Positions 54,236 through 63,318 of a stretch of 64,000 nt of DNA are shown here, piece by piece. The stretch is from Acetobacteraceae bacterium (GTDB lineage Bacteria; Pseudomonadota; Alphaproteobacteria; Acetobacterales; Acetobacteraceae): NCBI GenBank assembly GCA_947455205.1, contig CANGNF010000026.1:1-64000 (forward strand), read 5' to 3'. A program made the position numbers and the translations under genes. Position 1 is the stretch's first letter. Each line of letters begins with the position of its first letter. The notes under the pieces are model-generated. The model ran no database searches and was not told where the DNA came from. It saw only the letters and a program-made list of their open reading frames with translations.

Positions 54236-55602
54236 ACCTGGTGCTGCCGACACACGCGGTGCGCGTGGCTTCCAACGTGGCGTGGCGCAGCGTGGCGCTG
54301 CGCGGCTGGGGCCGGCTGGGCAGCGCGCCCTGCCAGGCGGCGCGGCCGGAGCGGCTGCGCGAGGTGGCCGACGCGCTGCTGGCCGAGGGCGGCCGCAACC
54401 TGATCGCCCATGGCGGCGGGCGCAGCTACGGCGATGCCGGGCTGAATGGCGGCGGCGCCGCGGTGCTGACCGCGCGGCTGAACCGCATGCTGGCCTTCGA
54501 CGCCGAGACCGGCGTGCTGGTGGCGGAACCCGGCGTCACCTTCGCCGACATCATCGCCGCCTTCCTGCCGCGCGGCTGGCTGCCGCCGACGCCGCCGGGC
54601 ACCGCCTTCGCCACGCTGGGCGGCGCGGTGGCCAACGACGTGCACGGCAAGAACCAGCATGCCGCGGGCTGCCTCGGCCACCACCTGGAATGGCTGGACC
54701 TGACCCTGGCGGATGGCACGACGCGCCGGCTCTCGCCGACCGGGGATGCCGAGGCCTTCCAGGCCACCATCGGCGGCATCGGGCTGACCGGGATCATCAC
54801 CGCCGTGGCGCTGCGCCTGCTGCGCGTGCCGTCCAACGCCATGGTGGTGCGGCGGCGGCGGATCGCCGGGCTGGAGGAATACCTGGAGGCGTTCCGCACC
54901 GCGCGTGACGCCAGCTGGTCAGTGGGTTGGATCGACGCGCTGGCCGGTGGCGCGACGCTGGGCCGCGGCGTGCTGGAGACGGCGGAACACGCGACGGAGA
55001 GCGTCGCCATTCCCGCCGCCGGCACGCGCCGTATGCCGTTCGACGCGCCGGGCTTCCTGCTCAACCCGCTCAGCATCCGCGCCTTCAACGCCGCGTATTG
55101 GCGGCGCGTGCCGGCCGGGGGTGACGAGCAGGTGATGCACGCCAACCGCTTCCTGTTTCCGCTGGACGGCATCGGCGCCTGGAACCGGCTGTATGGCTGG
55201 CGCGGCTTCCACCAGTTCCAGTGCGTGCTGCCGGAGGCCGAGGCGCCGCGCGGCCTGCGCCTGCTGCTGGAAGCGGTGGGCCAGGCCGGTGCCGCCAGCT
55301 TCCTGGCGGTGCTGAAGTGGATGGGGCGGCCGGGGGTGGGCATGCTGTCCTTCGCCCAACCCGGCTTCACCCTGGCGCTGGACATTCCGGCGCGGCCCGC
55401 CAGCCGGGCGCTGCTGCTGCGGCTGGAACGCATCACCCGCGACCATGGCGGGCGGATCTACCTGGCCAAGGACAGCGCGCTGTCGCCGCAGGGCATGGCG
55501 GAGATGTACCCGCGCCTGGCCGACTTCCAGCGCGTACGGGCGCGGCTGGACCCGCAGGGGCGGCTGTCCTCGGACATGTCCCGCCGGCTGGGGTTGGGCT
55601 GA
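54232..55602 (+). CDS. DprE1-like FAD-dependent polyprenylphosphoryl-ribose oxidase
   Basis: 456-residue VAO-fold oxidase. FAD-binding blocks IAHGGGRSYGDAGLN and TPPGTAFATLGGAVANDVHGKNQH are followed by SFLAVLKWMGRPGVGMLSF and a C-terminal IYLAKDSALSPQGMAEMYPRL, all colinear with mycobacterial DprE1. By homology it oxidises C2 of polyprenylphosphoryl ribose, first half of the epimerisation to arabinose. In the block equivalent to mycobacterial NVCVDFP this protein has TLALDIP: Ala382 replaces the Cys387 that benzothiazinones attack. Start overlaps the previous stop (ATGA). Confidence 0.88.
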   Translation: MNLVLPTHAVRVASNVAWRSVALRGWGRLGSAPCQAARPERLREVADALLAEGGRNLIAHGGGRSYGDAGLNGGGAAVLTARLNRMLAFDAETGVLVAEPGVTFADIIAAFLPRGWLPPTPPGTAFATLGGAVANDVHGKNQHAAGCLGHHLEWLDLTLADGTTRRLSPTGDAEAFQATIGGIGLTGIITAVALRLLRVPSNAMVVRRRRIAGLEEYLEAFRTARDASWSVGWIDALAGGATLGRGVLETAEHATESVAIPAAGTRRMPFDAPGFLLNPLSIRAFNAAYWRRVPAGGDEQVMHANRFLFPLDGIGAWNRLYGWRGFHQFQCVLPEAEAPRGLRLLLEAVGQAGAASFLAVLKWMGRPGVGMLSFAQPGFTLALDIPARPASRALLLRLERITRDHGGRIYLAKDSALSPQGMAEMYPRLADFQRVRARLDPQGRLSSDMSRRLGLG

Positions 55603-56351
55603 TGGCGGCGCCCACGGAAACCTGGCTGGTGCTGGGCGGCGGCTCCACCATCGGCCGCGCCTTCGCGCAGCGCGCGGCGGCGGCGGGTGCCGCGGTGCTG
55701 GTGGCCGGGCGCGACGTGGCGGAGCTGGAACGCAGCGCCGCCGACCTGCGGCTGCGCCATGGCGTGCCGGCCAGCGCCATGCTGTTCGACGCGCTGGACC
55801 TGGCCTCGCATCGCGGCTTCGCCCGCGCCTGCGCGGCGCTGGCGCAGGGGCAGCTGAACCTGCTGCTGGCCTTCGGCAGCATGCCCAGCCAGGCCGAATG
55901 CGATGCCGAGCCGGGCGTGGCGCGCCGCATGGTGGAAACCAACGTCACCGGCGCGGCCTCCGTACTGACGGCGCTGGCGCCGGTGCTGCGTGTCCAGGGC
56001 GGCGGCGTGGTGGTGGCGCTGGGCTCCGTCGCCGGGGAACGCGGGCGGCCGCGCAACCACCTGTACGGCGCCACCAAGGCGGCGCTGGCGGTCTTTCTGC
56101 AGGGCTATGCGGCGCGGCATGCGCGGCATGGCGTGCGGGTGCTGAACATCCTGGCCGGGCCGGTGGACACCGCGCTGACCTGGCCGTTGCCGAAGCTGCC
56201 CTTCATGGCCAGCCCGGACGACTTCGCCGCCGGGGCCTGGCGGCTGGCGCGGCAACGCAGTGGCCAGGCGCACCTGCCGGGCATCTGGGCGCCGGTCATG
56301 GCGGCCATCCGCGCCGTGCCGGACCGCGTGTTCAACCGCCTCGATCTCTAG
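55602..56351 (+). CDS. DprE2-like short-chain reductase
   Basis: 249-residue SDR. Cofactor motif LGGGSTIGRAFAQRAA near the N-terminus; catalytic Ser in VALGSVAGERGRPRN (about residue 143) and Tyr-x-x-x-Lys in LYGATKAALAVFLQG (about 156-160). It starts on the last base of the DprE1-like stop. By pairing, it should reduce the 2-keto intermediate to polyprenylphosphoryl arabinose with NADH/NADPH. The C-terminal 30 residues are hydrophobic and basic, fitting membrane-bound substrate. Confidence 0.86.
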   Translation: MAAPTETWLVLGGGSTIGRAFAQRAAAAGAAVLVAGRDVAELERSAADLRLRHGVPASAMLFDALDLASHRGFARACAALAQGQLNLLLAFGSMPSQAECDAEPGVARRMVETNVTGAASVLTALAPVLRVQGGGVVVALGSVAGERGRPRNHLYGATKAALAVFLQGYAARHARHGVRVLNILAGPVDTALTWPLPKLPFMASPDDFAAGAWRLARQRSGQAHLPGIWAPVMAAIRAVPDRVFNRLDL

Positions 56352-56415
56352 CGTCCGATCGTCGCCGGTGAAGCCGGCGGCGTGAATCGGCCGCGCAAGC
56401 TTCAAGGGGACCACC

Positions 56416-58023
56416 ATGAGCAGCAGTACCCAGCCGGCGCCCGGAGTCAGCGCCTTGTCGCAACCGCTTATGTTGCATCCATTGCTGGCCATGCAGGCGG
56501 GGTTCCTGGCGGTCTGCGCCGTGCTGGCGGCGGCCATCTGGCTGCGCGTCGGCGGCTTCGCCTACACGCTGGACGCGCCCTACACCCACCTTTCGCTGGC
56601 CGAGCAGATCCTGCAGGGCACCTACGGCCTGAACGCCGGGGAGCCGGCCTCGCCCAGCTCCTCCATCCTGTATCCCTTCCTGCTGGCGGCGCTGGCGCTG
56701 CTGCCGCTGGGCCAGTTTCCGCCGCTGCTGGTCAACCTGGCCGCGGCCATGGCCAGCGTGGCGCTGCTGCACGGCCTGGCGAAGGAGGCCGGCATCCGGC
56801 TGGAGCGCGTCTCCCCCTGGCTGCTGGCGCTGTTCAGCGCCACCGCCGCGCTGGCGCTGAACCTGGCCGGGCTGGCGTTCTCGGGCCTGGAACACTCGCT
56901 GCACGTGACGCTGACGCTGGCCTCGCTGCTCGGGCTGCTGCGCTTCCTCAGGCGGGAACGGGCGGATTGGTGGTGGCTGGCCTCCATGGTGCTGCTGCCG
57001 CTGCTGCGGTTCGAGGCCGCGGCCGCGCTGCTGGCCGATGTGCTGGTGCTGGCGCTGTTCGGCCGCATGCGGCACGCCGCGCTGGTGCTGCTGGTGGGCG
57101 GGCTGCCGGTGCTGGCGTTCTGCGCCTTCCTGCACAGCCAGGGGCTGCCCTGGCTGCCGCTTTCGGTGCTGGACCGGTCCAGGGTGGCCGTGACCGGGCT
57201 TGATGTCGGCGCGACCGGGCCGCTGGCCGTGGTGCAGGCGATGTGGGGCGCGCTGCGGCAGAACCTGATGGCCTATGGCGGGGCGCATATCGTGGCGCTG
57301 CTGGTGGCGCTGGCCTTCTGCTTCCGGCCGGAACCGCGCCGCGCCGTGGTGGTGGGGTTCTGCCTGCTGGTCGGCATGGCGCAGCTGGCGGGCGGCAGCC
57401 TGAACAGCTTTTCCCGGTACGAGATCTATGTGCTGGTGCTGGCGCTGGCCGGGCTGATGGTGCTGCACGGCCCGGCGCTGGATGGCTGGCTGGGGCGGCT
57501 GCGGCCGGGGCGGGCGCTGCTGGTCTGCGGCGCCGCGCTGTGCCTGTTCGCCGGCTATGTGCTGCGGACCGCCGACGCGGTGCCGGCCGCCGGCAACGTG
57601 GCGGACCAGCAGCGCACCATGCGGCGCTTCGTGACCGAGCAGTGGCAGCAGCCCTTCGCCACCAACCACCCGGGCTGGGTGAACTGGCGCAACCCCAATT
57701 ACATGCTGGACCTCTCGGGCCTGGGCTCGCTGGAGGCGCGCGAGGCGGCGCTGCTGGCCGAACCCGATTGGGCCGACAAACTGGTGGGCAAGCACGGCGT
57801 TGCGCTGGCCATGCTGTACGACAACGCCATTCCCCGCACGCCGCCCGCCGCTTGGCGGCCCGTGGCCCGCCTGGTCCTGCGCAACCGCGTGGTGACGGCG
57901 GTGGGCCCCAGCATCACCTTCTACGCGACCAGGCCGGATGCGGTGGAGGCGGTGGAGCAGGCGCTGGTGCGCTTCCAGCCCAGCCTGCCCGCGGGCGTGC
58001 GGCTGACGATGCTGCCGGAATGA
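56416..58023 (+). CDS. Polytopic GT-C-like glycosyltransferase candidate
   Basis: 535-residue membrane protein with about ten helices. After the first helix the loop FAYTLDAPYTHLSLAEQILQG places an acidic residue (Asp53) where GT-C enzymes keep their catalytic Asp/Glu, then comes EPASPSSSILYPFLLA. The last 150 residues form a soluble, probably periplasmic domain (TEQWQQPFATNHPGWVNW). Polyprenyl-phospho-sugar-dependent transferases have this shape. Being next to DprE1/DprE2 genes it is a good candidate user of the donor; the activity is inferred. 64 bases after the SDR gene. Confidence 0.65.
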   Translation: MSSSTQPAPGVSALSQPLMLHPLLAMQAGFLAVCAVLAAAIWLRVGGFAYTLDAPYTHLSLAEQILQGTYGLNAGEPASPSSSILYPFLLAALALLPLGQFPPLLVNLAAAMASVALLHGLAKEAGIRLERVSPWLLALFSATAALALNLAGLAFSGLEHSLHVTLTLASLLGLLRFLRRERADWWWLASMVLLPLLRFEAAAALLADVLVLALFGRMRHAALVLLVGGLPVLAFCAFLHSQGLPWLPLSVLDRSRVAVTGLDVGATGPLAVVQAMWGALRQNLMAYGGAHIVALLVALAFCFRPEPRRAVVVGFCLLVGMAQLAGGSLNSFSRYEIYVLVLALAGLMVLHGPALDGWLGRLRPGRALLVCGAALCLFAGYVLRTADAVPAAGNVADQQRTMRRFVTEQWQQPFATNHPGWVNWRNPNYMLDLSGLGSLEAREAALLAEPDWADKLVGKHGVALAMLYDNAIPRTPPAAWRPVARLVLRNRVVTAVGPSITFYATRPDAVEAVEQALVRFQPSLPAGVRLTMLPE

Positions 58024-59483
58024 GGTTGCTGCCGGGGCCGCAGGGGGCCGCCTGGGTTGTCGCGGAGACCGCCACCTCGGCGGTCTTTTCGCTGGTGGGG
58101 CTGCTGTTCGTTGCCCGCGTGATCGGGCCGCAGCAGGCCGGGCTGGGGGCGCTGGCGGCCAGCGCCTTCCTGCTGATCGAAGGCCCGGCGTCGATGCTGT
58201 TCGGCGATGCGCTGATGCAGCGGCGGCATTTGACGCGCGAGCATATAGCCACCGCCTTCTGGGTGACGCTGGGCGTCAGCGTCGTGGCGGCGGTGCTGCT
58301 GGTGCTGCTGGCCCCGCTGATCGCCGCCGCCTCCGGCCTGCCGGACATGGTGCCGATGCTGCAGGTGCTGGCGCTGCTGCTGCCACTCTCGGGCCTCGGC
58401 GGCATGTTCAGCGGCCTGGCGCTGCGGGAGCGGTGGTACCGCCTGCTGGCGCTGCGCACGCTGATCGGCCAGCCCCTGGCGCTGGCGGCGGGCATTGCCG
58501 CGGGGCTGAACGGCGCCGGCGCCTGGGCGCTGGTGGTGCAGCAGAGCGTGGCCTCGGTCGCCGGCTTCGTGCTGATGGCGCTGTGGTTCCGCGACTGGCG
58601 CGGCGTGGCCCAGGCGCCGCGCGTCGACCGCCCGGCGCTGAAGGAGCTGTGGGCCGTGGCCGGGCCGCAGGTGACGGCGCTGGTGGTGATGACCGGGCGC
58701 TACCGCGCCTTCCTGCTCGTCCTTGGCCTGACCAGTTCGGAACTGGTGGTGGCCGCAACCCATGTGGCCTTCCGCATGGTGGATGTGGCGGGGTCCATCG
58801 TGGTGTCCGCCATCGGCCGGCTGGCGGCGCCACGGCTGGCGGCGTTGCAGCACAACCGCACCGGCCTGGCGGAGACCTTCGGCATGCTCAGCCGCTGGCA
58901 GTCGCTGGGCGGGCTGCCGGTGGCGCTGGGGCTGGCGGTGGTCTCGCCGCGCTTGATCGAGGCGATGATGGGCCCGGAATGGGCGGGTGCCGCGGCGCCG
59001 GCGCAGGTGGTGGGCATCTCGGCGGCGCTGTGGATCGCCGGCGGGCCGGTCATGGCGCTGTGGCTGGCCATGGGGCGCACCCGGATGAACCTGTGGGTGC
59101 AGGGCATCGCCTGCGTGCTGCCGCTGCTGCTGATGGCGGTTCTGCGGCCCTCAACCCCCGCCATGGCGGCCTGGTGCTGGGCCTCCACCGCGCTGCTGCT
59201 GCCGGCCGGGCAGTTGCACCTGGCGCTGCAGGCGCTACATCGCGGCTGGATTTGGCTGGCGCACTGGATGGCGCCGGCGCTGCTGGCCGCCATGGCCATG
59301 CTGGTGGGCGCCGAGGTCCTGCACCGCGCCACCGCCGACTGGCAGGCCGCCTGGGCGCTGGCGGCGATGATCGCCGCCGGTGGGCTGGCCTGGGCCGGCG
59401 CGCTGCTGGCCTGGCGGCTGCTTCACCCCGGCAGCAAGGACTGGCTCAGCCTGGCGGCGGCCTCCACCAAGGGCCAGGAATAG
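58020..59483 (+). CDS. MOP/Wzx-type polysaccharide flippase
   Basis: 487-residue protein with about fourteen hydrophobic segments. The N-terminal AAWVVAETATSAVFSLVGLLFVARVIGPQQAGLGALAAS and the central KELWAVAGPQVTALVV match oligosaccharide flippases (PST/MATE-like, Wzx group). ATG at 58020 overlaps the preceding stop (ATGA). It likely flips a polyprenyl-linked glycan or the sugar-phosphate donor to the periplasm. Its last 61 bases overlap the coding end of the convergent penicillin-acylase-type gene. Confidence 0.83.
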   Translation: MRLLPGPQGAAWVVAETATSAVFSLVGLLFVARVIGPQQAGLGALAASAFLLIEGPASMLFGDALMQRRHLTREHIATAFWVTLGVSVVAAVLLVLLAPLIAAASGLPDMVPMLQVLALLLPLSGLGGMFSGLALRERWYRLLALRTLIGQPLALAAGIAAGLNGAGAWALVVQQSVASVAGFVLMALWFRDWRGVAQAPRVDRPALKELWAVAGPQVTALVVMTGRYRAFLLVLGLTSSELVVAATHVAFRMVDVAGSIVVSAIGRLAAPRLAALQHNRTGLAETFGMLSRWQSLGGLPVALGLAVVSPRLIEAMMGPEWAGAAAPAQVVGISAALWIAGGPVMALWLAMGRTRMNLWVQGIACVLPLLLMAVLRPSTPAMAAWCWASTALLLPAGQLHLALQALHRGWIWLAHWMAPALLAAMAMLVGAEVLHRATADWQAAWALAAMIAAGGLAWAGALLAWRLLHPGSKDWLSLAAASTKGQE

Positions 59484-61696
59484 CGCATCGGGTGCATCCG
59501 GCAGTCGCTCCAGGCCGGGTTCTGGTTGGCGAAGTCCGGGCTGGTCGGGTGCCCCGAGGCACCGTGGAACACGCACCACAGCGAGTTGTCCCAGGCGCCG
59601 ACATCGAAGGCGTAGCGCGCCAGCGCGCCATAGGTGGCCGCCGGGCCATTGGCCACGACGAAGCCGATGGCCTGCACCGTGTCGGTATCGCCGGCCAGCG
59701 GCAGGGCGGGGCAGTCCAGCCCGGCATCCGGGAACTGCGCCGAGAGTGGATGGGTCAGGCGCGGCTGATGCGCCTCTCCCCAGGGCTGCGGCGGCAGGGC
59801 GGCGGTGCGGGTCAGCGCCTCCGCCAGCGCCTGCGCCCAGGTCAGGCCGCCGAGCAGCGAGGTATCGTCGGCGCGCAGCAGCGTCGGCAGGCACCACCAG
59901 AGCTGGTTGATCGGCGCCACGCCCGGCGCGACGGACAGGTAGGGGTGCCCGGCCAGCGCACCCAGGCCGCTGCGCTCCGCCAGCACGGCGGTCAGCGCGC
60001 GGCGCAGCGCGACATAGGCGGTGGCGGCTTCGCTGGTCGCCGCCAGCTGGCAGTCCCAGCCCAGCAGGCGCTGGCGCAGGGCTTCCTCGGCCGGGGGCTG
60101 GGCGGGCAGGGCGGCCAGCCTCGCCTGGATCAGCTGGGCGTTGAAGGACAGCACGTCCGCATGCACGGCGGCGGCGGCTTCCGGCGTGCGGGAGCCACCT
60201 TCGGCGATGCGCTGGGCGATGCGCTGGGCGCGGTAGGGCGGGTGGCAGTCCGTGCAGAAGTAGTCGGCGGTGTCGTCGCTGACGACGCGGTTGTTGGCGG
60301 TGACCAGCACGCCATCGGCCGGGTTGATCACGCGCGGCATCGCCTCGAACGGGATGGTGCCGTCCCATCCATGCGCGCCGGTCCAGCCGGGCACCGGCAG
60401 CCAGCCATTGATCCGCGGGCGCTTCGGCAGCACGGCGCGGACCAGCTGGCCGATATTGCCCTGCGTATCCCCCGCGACCAGGTTGTGGTCGATCAGCCCC
60501 CAGCCGCGCGTGGCTTCGTACAAATCGGCCACCGTGTTGGCGCGCAGCATCCGCGGCAGGCAATCGAAACTGCGGTCTTCCTCGGTGGTCTGCATGCTGC
60601 GCAGCGCCAGCGCGGTGCCGCCGGTGGGGTCGCCGGCGATGATGGCGCCGTGCCGGGTCTCGGTGATCTCCACCTGGCGGGGCGGCGCGTTGCGGATGTG
60701 CACGGTCTCGGTCCGCCGCACCACCGGCACCCATTCGCCGCGGAACTGGGCATGCGCGCCGCTGGCGTCGAAGCGTTCGATGTAGAGGTCGTAGATATCC
60801 ATGAAGGCATGGGTGACGCACCAGCCCACCCGGCCGTTGTGGCCGAAATGCGGGAAGCCCGGCACGCCCGGCACCGTCAGCCCGATGGCGTCGAAGGCGT
60901 CGCAGGCCAGGTGGTGCTGCGCGTACATGTTGGGGATCTCGAACACGCGATGCGGGTCGCCGGCCAGCAGCGGGCGGCCGGTCTCGGTCCGCGAAGGCCC
61001 CAGCGCCCAGTTGTTGCTGCCGCCGCCCGACGCATCCGGCGCGGCCGCTTCCAGCAGCGCCGCGATGGCTGGTTGCAGCTCCGCCAGCGTGGCCACCCAG
61101 CGCTCGGCCTCGACGCCAGGCGGGATGATCAGCAGGTCCTTGCCATTGTCGTCGTAGCGCAGCTTGGCCACGTTCTCCGGCCCCACCACCGGCAGGGCGG
61201 CGGCGCGCCAAAGCTTGAACCACACGCTGCCCATCAGCAGGCCCAGGCGCCGCATGGTGGCGATGCTGTGCCAGCCTTCCCAGCGTTCCGGCGAGGCGCC
61301 CAGCAGCGCGTACTCCGCCGCCCAGGGGGCGCCTTGCGCGATGAAGGCGTTCACCCCCTCGGCGTAGCGGTCCAGCATGGCGCGCGTTTCCGCGGTGGCG
61401 ATGGCGTAGTCGCGCTGGCTGGCCTGCGCCACGCCCAGCCGGCGGGAGAGCGCATCCGCATCCGCCGCCGACGCGCCGAGGAACTCCGCCGAACGGCCGA
61501 GGCCGCGCCGGCGGTTCAGGTCCATCTGGAACAGCCGGTCCTGGGCATGGACGAAGCCGAGCGCGAACCAGGCGTCATCGGCGGTGGCGGTGCGGATATG
61601 CGGCACGCCTTCGCTGTCGCGCAGCACCGTCGCGGGCGCGGCCAGGCCGGGCAGGGTCAGCGTACCGTCTAGTTGCGGCAGGGTATGGGTGGTCAT
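59423..61696 (-). CDS. Penicillin-acylase-family N-terminal nucleophile hydrolase
   Basis: 757-residue Ntn hydrolase of the penicillin G acylase/AHL acylase type. VLRDSEGVPHIRTATADDAWFALGFVHAQDRLFQMDLNRRRGLGRSAEF is the alpha-chain start; the autoproteolytic Ser, first residue of the beta chain, is in SGGGSNNWALGPS (about residue 233). No signal peptide is visible, although most homologues are periplasmic. The 3' end overlaps the flippase by 61 bases, convergent. It follows a peptide-type binding protein gene by 11 bases, so it may deacylate an imported amide. Confidence 0.9.
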   Translation of the reverse strand: MTTHTLPQLDGTLTLPGLAAPATVLRDSEGVPHIRTATADDAWFALGFVHAQDRLFQMDLNRRRGLGRSAEFLGASAADADALSRRLGVAQASQRDYAIATAETRAMLDRYAEGVNAFIAQGAPWAAEYALLGASPERWEGWHSIATMRRLGLLMGSVWFKLWRAAALPVVGPENVAKLRYDDNGKDLLIIPPGVEAERWVATLAELQPAIAALLEAAAPDASGGGSNNWALGPSRTETGRPLLAGDPHRVFEIPNMYAQHHLACDAFDAIGLTVPGVPGFPHFGHNGRVGWCVTHAFMDIYDLYIERFDASGAHAQFRGEWVPVVRRTETVHIRNAPPRQVEITETRHGAIIAGDPTGGTALALRSMQTTEEDRSFDCLPRMLRANTVADLYEATRGWGLIDHNLVAGDTQGNIGQLVRAVLPKRPRINGWLPVPGWTGAHGWDGTIPFEAMPRVINPADGVLVTANNRVVSDDTADYFCTDCHPPYRAQRIAQRIAEGGSRTPEAAAAVHADVLSFNAQLIQARLAALPAQPPAEEALRQRLLGWDCQLAATSEAATAYVALRRALTAVLAERSGLGALAGHPYLSVAPGVAPINQLWWCLPTLLRADDTSLLGGLTWAQALAEALTRTAALPPQPWGEAHQPRLTHPLSAQFPDAGLDCPALPLAGDTDTVQAIGFVVANGPAATYGALARYAFDVGAWDNSLWCVFHGASGHPTSPDFANQNPAWSDCRMHPMRYSWPLVEAAARLSQSLLPG

Positions 61697-61707
61697 GGTC
61701 GTCGTTC

Positions 61708-63210
61708 CTATCGCAGCCGCAGGTCCTGCACGCGCACCAGGCCATCCGCCACCAGGCGCACCCCCTGCAACCGCGCCGAGGTGCCGAAGAAGTTGGTCGG
61801 GTGCCAGAGGTAGATATAGGGCCGGTCGCGCAGCAGCACCTGCATGGCGCGGCCATAGGCGCTGACACGGGCCGGCAGTTCCACGCTGGTGCGGCCGTCG
61901 CGCAGCGCGGCATCGGCCTCGGCGCTGCAGTACTTGCCGCCGTTCAGCGATTCACCGCAGGCGTTGAAGCTCCACAGGTTGGCGTCGATGTCGGTGCGGC
62001 CGGACCACTGGATGATCAGGCTCTCGAACTCGCCCTGGGTCCATTGCCGCAGCAGCGTCGCCACCTCGATCACCTGCAGTTCCAGCTCGATGCCGGCCTC
62101 GGCCGCCATGGCCTGGATGACCTCGCTGGCCTGGACGTATTCGGTGGTGTTGGGCACCGAGAGCCGCACCTTCACCCGGCCATTGGGGTAGCCGGCCTCG
62201 CGCAGCAGGGTGCGGGCGCGGTCCAGGTTGCGCGCCGGCACCGGCAGGCCCTGCGCGTAGAACGGGTTGCCCGGCGGCACGGACTGGTTTCCCGGGTGGT
62301 ACAGCCCCTCGAACGCCACCTGGTTCAGCACCTGGCGGTCGATGGCCAGGTCCAGCGCCTCCCGCACCTTGGCATCGCGCCCGATGGGGCTGTTGGCGGC
62401 CGGGCCATTGGCCATGTTCACCGCGATGTAGATCGCCGCCAGCCCCGGGCCTTCCAGCAGCCGCACCCGCTGGTCCTGCCGCAGGATGGCGACGTCGGAG
62501 GGCAGCACGCGCTCGATGATATCGAGCTGCCCCGCCCGCAGGTTGGCGGCGCGCACGGTGGTATCCGGGATGGGCCGGTACACCACGCGGTCGATATGGA
62601 TGCGCTGGGCGTCCCAGTAGCCGTCGAAGCGTTCCAGCTCCATGCGGTCCTGCGCCACGCGGCGGGTCAGGCGGTAGGGGCCGGCGCAGGCGGGGTCGCG
62701 CTGGAAGTCGATGCCGGTGACCGTCGCCTGGCGCGGCGAGACCATCATGCCCGCGCGGTCGCTCAGCGCCGCCAGCAGCGGCGCGAAGGGCTCGCTGAGC
62801 AGGATGCGGACCTGCATGTCGCCGACGGCCTCGATGCCGCGGACCGGCCCCATCTCCCCGCGGCGGGTGCTGCCATTGGTGGTCAGGTGGCGCTGCAACC
62901 CGGCGATGACGGCGGCGGCGTCCATCGCCACGCCGTCCTGGTACTTCACGCCGGGGCGCAGCGTCAGCAGCAGGGCGCGGCCGCCATCCTGCCATTCCCA
63001 GGCGGTGGCCAGCTGCGGCACGATCTCCAGTTTTTCGTTGATGTCGACCAGCTTGTCGCACATGGCGGCGAAGACCTGGCGCGCGGCGACGGAGCGGGAG
63101 AGGGTGGGGTCCAGCACGTCGGGGTCGCTGGCCAGGCCGATACGCAGGAGGGATTGCGCCGCCGCCGGCAGCGCCAACAGGCAGAACAGCAGCGGCAGGA
63201 TGCGGCGCAT
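61708..63210 (-). CDS. Peptide/nickel-type (SBP family 5) ABC substrate-binding protein
   Basis: 500-residue periplasmic protein with signal peptide MRRILPLLFCLLALPAAAQS. LASDPDVLDPTLSRSVAARQVFAAMCDKLVDIN and ILLTLRPGVKYQDG-type blocks mark family 5 (DppA/OppA). ATG at 63210; the frame continues to 63255 without support. No DppBCDF genes are adjacent on either side within the window. Two C-terminal Cys (NACGESLNGGKYCSAEAD) could form a disulphide. Transcribed together with the penicillin-acylase-type gene and divergent from the aminotransferase gene. Confidence 0.9.
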   Translation of the reverse strand: MRRILPLLFCLLALPAAAQSLLRIGLASDPDVLDPTLSRSVAARQVFAAMCDKLVDINEKLEIVPQLATAWEWQDGGRALLLTLRPGVKYQDGVAMDAAAVIAGLQRHLTTNGSTRRGEMGPVRGIEAVGDMQVRILLSEPFAPLLAALSDRAGMMVSPRQATVTGIDFQRDPACAGPYRLTRRVAQDRMELERFDGYWDAQRIHIDRVVYRPIPDTTVRAANLRAGQLDIIERVLPSDVAILRQDQRVRLLEGPGLAAIYIAVNMANGPAANSPIGRDAKVREALDLAIDRQVLNQVAFEGLYHPGNQSVPPGNPFYAQGLPVPARNLDRARTLLREAGYPNGRVKVRLSVPNTTEYVQASEVIQAMAAEAGIELELQVIEVATLLRQWTQGEFESLIIQWSGRTDIDANLWSFNACGESLNGGKYCSAEADAALRDGRTSVELPARVSAYGRAMQVLLRDRPYIYLWHPTNFFGTSARLQGVRLVADGLVRVQDLRLR

Positions 63211-63318
63211 GGTGGTCGTCTCCCTCAGCGCGATCAGCTCATCGAAGGGCCGCATGGCCCGGAGGCGTGAATCTGCTCGCCATTGAGGTAGTATGAGCAG
63301 AGGCGAAGGAGCGTGACC

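Noticed and set aside
58433-61672. 1079-codon plus-strand frame across flippase and acylase
   Set aside because: Out of frame with the flippase and antisense to the acylase; no recognisable domain.
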